Under the pieces are notes generated by a model that was given only the letters and a program-made list of their open reading frames with translations, made no database searches and had not been told where the DNA came from. Below are positions 6,466-12,640 of a stretch of DNA of 20,726 nucleotides, one piece after another. The stretch lies in the NCBI GenBank assembly GCA_964545205.1, contig CAZJFH010000082.1:1-20726 (forward strand), read 5' to 3'. Origin of the DNA: CAZJFH01 sp964545205. Lineage in GTDB: Bacteria > Pseudomonadota > Alphaproteobacteria > Rhodospirillales > Magnetospirillaceae. The translations under genes were made by a program, and so were the position numbers. Position 1 is the first letter of the stretch, and every line of letters begins with the position of its first letter.

Positions 6466-7440
6466 TCACAGCCCGCGCAGGGCGCGCCATTCCTTCGCCT
6501 GCTTGCGCGCCTCGGCGCGCTGGGCCTTGGTCATGCCGGCGGCGAGGCGTTCGGCCTCGGCCACGGCGGCGGTCGATCCGAGATCGCCGGCCAGCAGCGC
6601 GTACATCAGGCTGCGCACCGGATCCTGCGGCTGGGCGTGGCCGTCGCGGTGGAACCCCGCCATCGCCAGCAGCGCCTCGGGCAGGCCCTGGTCGGCGGCC
6701 TGGCTCATCAGGCGCACCGCCCGCGCCCGGTCGAGCGGCGCGTCGACGCCGCCGAAACAGGCCAGCGCCAGATGATAGAGCGCCGGCGCGTGGCCCTGCT
6801 GCGCCGCCGCCTCCAGCCACTTCATGCCCTCGATGGCGTTGGCGTCGATGCCGGCGCCGCTGCGCAACATCAGCGCCAACGCGGTGCGGCCGGCGGGATC
6901 GCCGAGTTCGGCCGCGGAACGGTACAGCCGCTCGGCGGCGGCGGGATCGCGGCGCACGCCCTCGCCGCGCTCGTAGAGGCGCCCGAGCATCACCTGCGCC
7001 CGCGGCGCCCCCGTCCTGGCGGCGGTTTCCAGCCAGCGGGCGGCGTCGGCGGCGTCATAGGCGACGCCGCCGCCGGCCAGCAGCATGCGCGCCAGCGCCA
7101 CCTGGGCGTCGGTGTGGCCGGCCTCGGCCGCCTTGCGGAACCACTTGGCGGCGGCCGCCGGCTTCTTCGCCACGCCCTGGCCGCGCTCGTGGCGCAGGCC
7201 GAGCTGGTAGGCGGCCTCGGGGAGGCCGGCGGCGGCGGCCTTGGCGTACCACTCGGCGGCGCGTTTGTCGCTGCGCTTGACGCCGCCGGCGCCGAGCGCG
7301 TAGCGCGTCGCCAGCTCCATCTGGGCGGCGGCGTCGCCCTTGCGCGCGGCGGCGGTGACCTGCTTGAGCGGCAGCGAGTCGGCGAGAGCGGCCGGCAACG
7401 GCCAGGCCAGGAGGGCGGCGAGCAGGACGAGGAGCTTCAT
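6466..7440 (-). CDS. Exported Sel1-repeat protein
   Basis: A 324-residue protein with an N-terminal signal peptide (about residues 1-20, ending PAALA before DSLP), so it should reach the periplasm. Sel1-type TPR repeats follow, about seven copies of roughly 36 residues. The pattern AAEWYAKAAAAGLPEAAYQLG, with LGLRHERGQGV at repeat ends, recurs clearly between about residues 35 and 290. Sel1 repeats form helical solenoids for protein-protein contacts; bacterial members act in envelope, motility or stress contexts, and no partner can be named here. The C-terminus (MTKAQRAEARKQAKEW) is a charged helix. The start is the ATG that begins the signal peptide. Confidence 0.9.
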   Translation of the reverse strand: MKLLVLLAALLAWPLPAALADSLPLKQVTAAARKGDAAAQMELATRYALGAGGVKRSDKRAAEWYAKAAAAGLPEAAYQLGLRHERGQGVAKKPAAAAKWFRKAAEAGHTDAQVALARMLLAGGGVAYDAADAARWLETAARTGAPRAQVMLGRLYERGEGVRRDPAAAERLYRSAAELGDPAGRTALALMLRSGAGIDANAIEGMKWLEAAAQQGHAPALYHLALACFGGVDAPLDRARAVRLMSQAADQGLPEALLAMAGFHRDGHAQPQDPVRSLMYALLAGDLGSTAAVAEAERLAAGMTKAQRAEARKQAKEWRALRGL

Positions 7441-7560
7441 GGGCGCGACACGCGGGTGCGGGGAGGTGGCGCATCATAGCAGCGTCCGTGCCCGCCGCAA
7501 TCGGGATCCCACGCCGGCGCTGGCACCGGTATGACCGATTGATGTAACATCGTCGCCATC

Positions 7561-7878
7561 ATGCCCGTCGCCCGCAAACGCAGCATCGAACAGGCCATCC
7601 TGGCGCTCGCGCCGAGCATTCCGGCGCGCGACCTCGCCGAGGTGACGGCCCACGCCCTGACCAGCCGCGGCCTGCGCACCGCCGCGCCCGAGAACGCCGC
7701 CTGGCTGTCGCTGGTCGCCTATGTCCGCCACAACTTCACCGAATACGAATCGATGCTCGAGGAAGGCTACGGCGTCGAGGCGGCGCGGCACTTCAGCCTC
7801 GAGCCGATGAACGCCCTGCTCGCGCAGTGGGGCGCGCGGCGGCTGGTCTCGGCCGAGGACGCGGGCGAGACGACTTGA
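7561..7878 (+). CDS. DUF2293-like protein
   Basis: A 105-residue cytoplasmic protein. The central stretch AYVRHNFTEYESMLEEGYGVEAAR (about residues 53-76, shown as its key pattern RH-x2-T-x-Y-x3-L-x2-G-x4-AR) fits the DUF2293 family, whose function is unknown. The N-terminal part (RSIEQAILALAPSIPARDLAEVTAHAL) is helical. The ATG at 7561 is the only reasonable start; the ribosome site is weak. It is divergent from the Sel1 gene (120 bases between start codons) and is followed after 31 bases by the membrane-protein gene at 7910, possibly in one transcript. The family match is from memory and moderate. Confidence 0.7.
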   Translation: MPVARKRSIEQAILALAPSIPARDLAEVTAHALTSRGLRTAAPENAAWLSLVAYVRHNFTEYESMLEEGYGVEAARHFSLEPMNALLAQWGARRLVSAEDAGETT

Positions 7879-7909
7879 TCGCCGCCGGCGTCCGCCCCAA
7901 TATCAGGGC

Positions 7910-8320
7910 ATGCTCATAAACGCCCGTCCGCTGCGCGGTGCCGCCGCCGCCGTCGCCACCTTCGCCGCCGTCGGCACCATCACCGCGCTGTGGCCGAATC
8001 CGATCTTCGGCCGCATGACGCCGGCGCAGGGCTTCGAGATCTGGCTGCTGGCGCTGCAGGCGGTGCTGGTCGGCGTCTACGTCGCGACCAAGCGGCCGGT
8101 CTGCTCGGCCAAGCCGATGGGCGTCGGCGCGCTGCTCGGCTTCCTCGGGGTCGCCTGCCCGACCTGCAACAAGGTGCTGATCCTGCTGTTCAGCAGCGAA
8201 TTCCTGGTCGCCAGCGTCGAGCCGCTGCGGCTGCCGGTCGGCCTCGCCGGCACGGCGCTGATCGCCGGCGCGGTGGCCTGGGAGTGGCGTCAGGCGCGGC
8301 GGGTTTCGGTTGCCGCCTGA
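7910..8320 (+). CDS. Four-helix membrane protein with CPTC motif
   Basis: A 136-residue protein with about four membrane segments (near residues 10-28, 43-60, 70-95 and 108-125). The third carries GVACPTCNK at residues 81-88, a CxxC motif at the membrane edge, and C65 (RPVCSAKP) lies just before it. A CPTC pair in a small membrane protein suggests a thiol redox or metal role, but I cannot assign a family. The ATG at 7910 has a modest AGGG upstream. Its 3' end overlaps the convergent FUSC gene by 31 bases. It may share a transcript with the gene ending at 7878. Confidence 0.7.
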   Translation: MLINARPLRGAAAAVATFAAVGTITALWPNPIFGRMTPAQGFEIWLLALQAVLVGVYVATKRPVCSAKPMGVGALLGFLGVACPTCNKVLILLFSSEFLVASVEPLRLPVGLAGTALIAGAVAWEWRQARRVSVAA

Positions 8321-9354
8321 GGCGCCTCGGCGCGGCGGAAGCAGGCGGCGAGGCCGTCGAAGGTGGCCGTGAGCTGCTCCAGTGCGAATCCCAGCGCGAA
8401 CAGCCGTTGCGCCTCGCGCACCGGCAGGTCGGCGGCGTCGATTTCGCAGCGCAGGGCGTCCAGCGTGGCGGTGAGGTCGCCCAGCCGGTCCTGGACCGAA
8501 TCGGGCGCCGGCGGCGCCTCGCCCGCTTCGAGCGCCTCGGCCGCGGCGTCGAGGTAGCCGCAGCCGTCGCGCGCCAGCGCCCGCAACGGCGCGGCGAGGC
8601 GCCGCCGCGGCGTTTCCGGCAGCGGTTGGCCGTCGACGCGGTCGAGGATCACCAGGCTGTGCCACAGCCGCTGCACGGCATGGACCAGCAGCGCAAATTC
8701 CGGGCCGCCGGCGCGATGGAAGCGCCGGCGCCGCGACTGGCCGGCCAGCGTGGCGGCCTGTTCGAGATGCGCCTGGGCGTCGCCGTGCATCGGCATCAGG
8801 TCGGCCTCGCCGGCGCCGAGCAGCTCGTCGACGGCCGCCGTCAGCAGCGCGCCGCAACGGCGCAACGCCGCCGCCAGATGGCCGCGCAGCCGGCGATGCG
8901 CCGGCTCGGGCAGCACGCTGAGCGCGACCAGCGCCGCCACCACGGCGCCCAACGCGATGGCCAGCGCCCGCCAGGCGGCGGTCGCCATCACCCCGCCGGC
9001 CATGTCCGACAGGATCAGGATCGCCGCCGGCACGTGCCCGAAGCGCCAGCCGGGCCGTCGCCAAGCCGCCAGCTCGACCGCCGCCGCCGCGACGACCAGC
9101 GCCGCCGGCGCCCGCCAGCCGTCGTTGCCCATGAGGAACAAGAGCGCGAGCCCGATCGCCGTGCCGCCCAGCGCGGCGAGGATGCGATCGAGCACCGAGC
9201 CGACGGTGCCGCCGGCCGAAGGCTGCATCACGAACACCGCCGAGATCACGGCCCAGGACGCCTCCGGCAGGCCGGCGACGCGCATGACGGCCAGGCTCAG
9301 CACGGCGGCGAGTGCCGTCTGCACGGCCTTGCGGACCGGATCGGGGATCGTCAT
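8290..9354 (-). CDS. FUSC-family inner membrane protein
   Basis: A 354-residue protein with an N-terminal half of about five or six membrane helices (residues about 10-165) and a soluble helical C-terminal half. The start RKAVQTALAAVLSLAVM, with ASWAVISAVFVMQPSAGGTVG and the GTAIGLALL helix, matches the FUSC / aromatic acid exporter type (YccS and AaeB relatives), in which conserved glycines and the VxQP-like turn recur. Such proteins are linked to export of aromatic or organic acids; no substrate can be inferred here and no partner membrane-fusion gene is adjacent. GGAGG precedes the ATG. The 3' end overlaps the convergent CPTC membrane-protein gene by 31 bases. Confidence 0.8.
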   Translation of the reverse strand: MTIPDPVRKAVQTALAAVLSLAVMRVAGLPEASWAVISAVFVMQPSAGGTVGSVLDRILAALGGTAIGLALLFLMGNDGWRAPAALVVAAAAVELAAWRRPGWRFGHVPAAILILSDMAGGVMATAAWRALAIALGAVVAALVALSVLPEPAHRRLRGHLAAALRRCGALLTAAVDELLGAGEADLMPMHGDAQAHLEQAATLAGQSRRRRFHRAGGPEFALLVHAVQRLWHSLVILDRVDGQPLPETPRRRLAAPLRALARDGCGYLDAAAEALEAGEAPPAPDSVQDRLGDLTATLDALRCEIDAADLPVREAQRLFALGFALEQLTATFDGLAACFRRAEAPQAATETRRA

Positions 9355-9500
9355 GGGAGGGGCGGGCCTGCGTGCTCACATGTACGGGGAGCGAACAGGC
9401 AGGTGTCGGCATTCGGCGTAGGTGAGCAAGCGACGGGCAGAGCTGGCAATCTGAGAACCCGGAGTCGCCCTGTATTTATTGGCGAACCAATGCGTCCTGC

Positions 9501-10013
9501 CTACCGGTCCCGCATTGATCGGAGCTTATTCGCACCTCTTCGAACTTCTTCAAACAATTTTTCTTGAGCGCTCACGAATCCGTCTGAGGGCAGCCTGAGC
9601 TGCGCTCTTCTCCCTTTTGAATCACCAACGACCAGAACTAAGTCATTACCTTGGAGAAGATGCTCAGCGACATGGTGGCCGTCGGTTCGGTGTTCGCCGG
9701 TTGCGAACCTGGCTAGCACCTCGTCTCCGTCGGAGACTGCGATCAGGTTCCATCCTGCTGCCGAAGTTTCGTCCACACTTGTCCTGAGTTCCTCCACAAT
9801 GCCGAATGGGGCATTGATGGCCGTCCACGACACGGAAAATGGAGCCTCACGGCCGCTCTTGTATTCGGATTTGGCAGCCAGTTCGCATACGCGATGACTG
9901 TCCAGAACCCGACAAGACAGCCGCCAATGACCATCCTGCTCGGCAAGGGCAGGTAAGGAAAATAGTGATGCTGCCGCAAATGCAGCGGCGCAGATTGTCT
10001 GGCTAACGGTCAT
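9501..10013 (-). CDS. Exported protein of unknown function (weakly IalB-like)
   Basis: A 170-residue protein with a clear signal peptide (MTVSQTICAAAFAAASLFSL, then PALA before EQDG). The mature part has WRLSCRVLDSHRVCEL, two cysteines that could form a disulfide, then beta-rich sequence. The W-x-C...C-x-L pattern and size recall the IalB family of alphaproteobacterial periplasmic proteins, but the match is weak. I chose the ATG at 10013 over the one at 10031, because it begins the signal peptide and overlaps the upstream zinc-ribbon stop by 11 bases (ATGACCGTTAG), a typical coupled arrangement. Base composition is AT-richer than in the flanking genes. The 146 bases downstream, to the FUSC gene, hold nothing I can call. 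Confidence 0.7.
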   Translation of the reverse strand: MTVSQTICAAAFAAASLFSLPALAEQDGHWRLSCRVLDSHRVCELAAKSEYKSGREAPFSVSWTAINAPFGIVEELRTSVDETSAAGWNLIAVSDGDEVLARFATGEHRTDGHHVAEHLLQGNDLVLVVGDSKGRRAQLRLPSDGFVSAQEKLFEEVRRGANKLRSMRDR

Positions 10014-10200
10014 CTCTGTCGCTCTGGCCATGGAGACCCTTCGGCACCATCGTCACGGCGGTCCCGCTGCTGGGTTTGCAGTCCACCCAATCGCAGCTTT
10101 GGCACCAGAGGAGAATGCGCCCGGCACTACGATAAACCCTGTGTCTGGCTACGCTTTGGCAGTTTGGACAGCGGAGATGCTGCGGCGCCTGCTCAATCAT
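10003..10200 (-). CDS. Small zinc-ribbon protein
   Basis: A 65-residue protein from the ATG at 10200: CPNC at residues 11-14 and CQSC at 33-36, separated by a basic strand (ARHRVYRSAGRILLW). This is the layout of a zinc ribbon. No Shine-Dalgarno site is visible before this ATG, and the frame is open to an ATG at 10302 (99 residues), so the start is uncertain. Its stop overlaps the start of the exported-protein gene by 11 bases, which suggests co-translation. The overlapping frame on the other strand has no recognisable motif. Function unknown; it could be a nucleic-acid-binding or regulatory protein. Confidence 0.5.
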   Translation of the reverse strand: MIEQAPQHLRCPNCQSVARHRVYRSAGRILLWCQSCDWVDCKPSSGTAVTMVPKGLHGQSDRDDR

Positions 10201-10400
10201 GAGGAGGATTATCCGCTGGAAATACGCGCGCAACATACCTACGATACGAAGCCGTGGCAATCGCATTTGAATCAAATTCATCTCAAATTCGCGACTTCCC
10301 ATTGCCAGCGCACGACTCGTGGGAAAACCCCCAGGAGCCTGCTTGCCTGCAGTAGACTTGATCAGATGTGATGTATTCGAGCGCCTGAAAGGCTAGTACG

Positions 10401-12107
10401 ATGCGGTCTGTTAATGTGCAAGCCGCTGATCAGGAAATCGCGGCTCTCTGCCCTGAAGGGATTTCAGCCCTCCTAAGCCAGTCTGTCGTGGGTTTCTACA
10501 TTTACCAGGGCGGTCGGTTTACATACATCAATAACCGTGCGGCCGACATTCTTGGATTGAGCGTCGATGATGCCCTCAAAGTGGATCCGCTCAATCTGGT
10601 GCTGCCTGAAGACCGAGCGCTCGTGCGGGAAAACGTTGCCAAGCGGATCGACGGCACGACGGCATCAATCCGGTACAGGTTTCACGTTGTCCGGCCCGAT
10701 GGTGATCGTCGGCTGATCGAAGTCCACGGTGCACGCGTCGAGCATGATGGTCGGCCAGCGATCGCCAGCGTCATGTTGGACGTGACAGCGGATGAAACCA
10801 GTCGCCGCCAAATCGAGGAGAAAGAACACCGCCTTCACGAAATTACATCTGTTCTGACTGAAGGTGTAATCGTAGTCGACAATAACGACAGGATTGCTTT
10901 CGTCAATCCAGCCGCTGAAACAATTCTTCTTCGCCGTGCGGACACACTGCTTGGCAGGGTCGCACACAAAGAATTCCACTACATCCGGCCGGACGGATCT
11001 CCTTACCCGATTTTCGAATGTCCTGCACACCAGGCAATGCGAACCAAAGCGGTTGTGCGGAGCGCATTGGAATACTTTGTCCGTCCTGAAGGTACCCTCG
11101 TTCCCGTGGCGATGGCGGCGGCGCCGATCTTCCGAGATGGTGATGTAGCTGGAGCTGTGGTCGGATTTCACGATGTCTCGGAACGAATTGCACAGCAGGA
11201 GAAGCTCCGAGCGGCTGAGGAGCGGTGGCGGATGCTCTTCAACAGTAGTTACGACGCCATCTTCGTCCATCCGGTTCCGATGGGCAGATTCATAGAAGTC
11301 AATGAGGTCGCGTGCCATAGGCTCGGCTACAGCCGCGAAGAGCTACTCGCGATGTCTCCAGCTGACATTGATGATGATGCCAGCCCCACAGACATTGGCT
11401 CGGTCCACAACAGCTTGGACGTGAGGGGCCATGCCATCTTCGAACAGGTACACGTTACGAAATCCGGCAGGCGGATTCCGGTTGAAATCGCCTGCATCGC
11501 CTCGGAATTGGATGGGCGGCCAGTGGTAATTTCGGTAGCCAGGGATATTACGGAACGCAAGCGGGCCGAGCAGCGAATTCGCCATATGGCCCACTACGAT
11601 CAACTCACTGATCTCCCCAATCGCCACCTGATGATGGACAGACTTCACCAGGCCCTCGAATCAGCGGCTCGGAACCAGCGCAAAGTCGCGGTTCTCTTTC
11701 TTGATCTCGACGGCTTCAAACAGGTCAACGACACCTACGGCCATGATACAGGGGACCAATTGTTGCGGGCGATTGCCAAGCGTCTCATCTCATGCGTGCG
11801 CAAGGCAGATACTATTTGCCGAATTGGTGGAGACGAATTCATTGTTGTCTTGCCTGAGACGACGGGAGAAGAAGGCGCAGCCAACGTGGCGCAGAAAATC
11901 ATCAGCCTCTGTTCCCAGCCCGTCATCTTGGGTGAGGCTGAGATCTCGGTAGGCGTCAGCGTTGGGCTAAGTCTTTATCCTGATGCCGGTGGTGATGCGG
12001 AGACCTTGGTTCGACTCGCAGATGATGCAATGTACGAAGCCAAGCGGCGGGGAAAAGGAACAATGACTATCGCACAAGGACCCGGTTTCGCAGAAGCGAG
12101 CAGATAG
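10401..12107 (+). CDS. Diguanylate cyclase with three PAS domains
   Basis: A 568-residue cytoplasmic protein (no membrane segment or signal peptide) predicted to make cyclic di-GMP from two GTP. Three PAS sensor domains occupy about residues 20-132, 147-266 and 273-385, each followed by a PAC-like end (the third ends ISVARDITERKRAE, the usual linker). The GGDEF domain spans about 395-556 with HYDQLTDLPNR, FLDLDGFKQVND and an intact GGDEF at 476-480. RKAD at 467-470, five residues before GGDEF, is an inhibitory I-site, so product feedback is likely. There is no EAL domain. No haem- or flavin-binding residues can be assigned with confidence, so the signal is unknown. The ATG has only a weak AAAGG upstream. 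Base composition is visibly lower in GC than ligD next door, suggesting acquisition. Confidence 0.93.
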   Translation: MRSVNVQAADQEIAALCPEGISALLSQSVVGFYIYQGGRFTYINNRAADILGLSVDDALKVDPLNLVLPEDRALVRENVAKRIDGTTASIRYRFHVVRPDGDRRLIEVHGARVEHDGRPAIASVMLDVTADETSRRQIEEKEHRLHEITSVLTEGVIVVDNNDRIAFVNPAAETILLRRADTLLGRVAHKEFHYIRPDGSPYPIFECPAHQAMRTKAVVRSALEYFVRPEGTLVPVAMAAAPIFRDGDVAGAVVGFHDVSERIAQQEKLRAAEERWRMLFNSSYDAIFVHPVPMGRFIEVNEVACHRLGYSREELLAMSPADIDDDASPTDIGSVHNSLDVRGHAIFEQVHVTKSGRRIPVEIACIASELDGRPVVISVARDITERKRAEQRIRHMAHYDQLTDLPNRHLMMDRLHQALESAARNQRKVAVLFLDLDGFKQVNDTYGHDTGDQLLRAIAKRLISCVRKADTICRIGGDEFIVVLPETTGEEGAANVAQKIISLCSQPVILGEAEISVGVSVGLSLYPDAGGDAETLVRLADDAMYEAKRRGKGTMTIAQGPGFAEASR

Positions 12108-12475
12108 CTGGAGAGCCTGACAGGCTCCGACAGCCTCACCAGCTGCCTTCTGGCGCTGATGTGTCACCAGAAAGCTTCGGCAGTACTTCCGCCTTCGCCA
12201 ACAAAAATGCCGGTAGCGACCATCAACCCTCCCTTCGGCCCGGACTCTGGTGACACTCGGCAACCCGCAATTGGGACTCTGGTGACGAAACAAACGGCGG
12301 TGGGCGAAATTCCGCAGGCACCGCATGCCTCAGAGGTGAGCCGGCTAGTCCGCCGTTTTGAAAGCATTTATATCGTGCCCATGCTCAACCATGCCGCATC
12401 ACTGCTCACCCAAGATGTGCATTGCTCATCTATAGTGAATCCCGACAGGCAGGGCGGCGGAATGTTCGGGAAAGT
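12108..12475. other. Non-coding stretch between the cyclase gene and tRNA-Gln
   Basis: No convincing gene in 368 bases. It opens with a perfect palindrome, GAGCCTG-A-CAGGCTC (12113-12127), six bases after the cyclase stop, which may aid transcript ending although no U-run follows. A 13-base direct repeat, GGACTCTGGTGAC, occurs at 12242-12254 and 12274-12286 (32 bases apart), and TGTCACCAGA at 12162-12171 is the reverse complement of 12246-12255. These could be binding sites or remnants of a mobile-element end. Confidence 0.5.
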
Positions 12476-12550
12476 TGGCTGGGGCGGCAGGATTCGAACC
12501 TGCGCATGGCGGTACCAAAAACCGCTGCCTTACCGCTTGGCTACGCCCCA
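12476..12550 (-). tRNA. tRNA-Gln (anticodon UUG)
   Basis: Read on the - strand, the 75-base sequence folds as a cloverleaf. The acceptor arm is TGGGGCG with CGCCCCA (7 bp); the D arm holds AGCGGTAA; the anticodon stem is GCGGT with ACCGC around the loop TTTTGGT (anticodon TTG, glutamine); the T arm GCAGG/CCTGC has the loop TTCGAAT; and the discriminator G is followed by an encoded CCA. Its 3' end faces the AT-richer segment at lower coordinates. Confidence 0.95.
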
Positions 12551-12640
12551 ATCGCGCGGGATGCGCACATTACGGCCAAACGCGGCGGCGTGCAACTGCG
12601 CCGACGGGCCGGCGGCGCGGGGCAGGGCGGGCGGCCGGTC

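Noticed and set aside
9360..9500. Second attachment site copying the tRNA-Gln 3' end
   Set aside because: I looked for the T-arm sequence (GGATTCGAACCTGC) around the left edge of the AT-richer segment and found no copy.
10030..10371. + strand open frame opposite the zinc ribbon
   Set aside because: No motif, no ribosome site, and it opposes a frame with a clear CPNC/CQSC pattern.
9370..12410. GGTGAGCA near 9421 and TGCTCACC near 12400 as inverted ends of a mobile element
   Set aside because: Only 8 bases match and the flanks do not align; no transposase or target duplication is visible.
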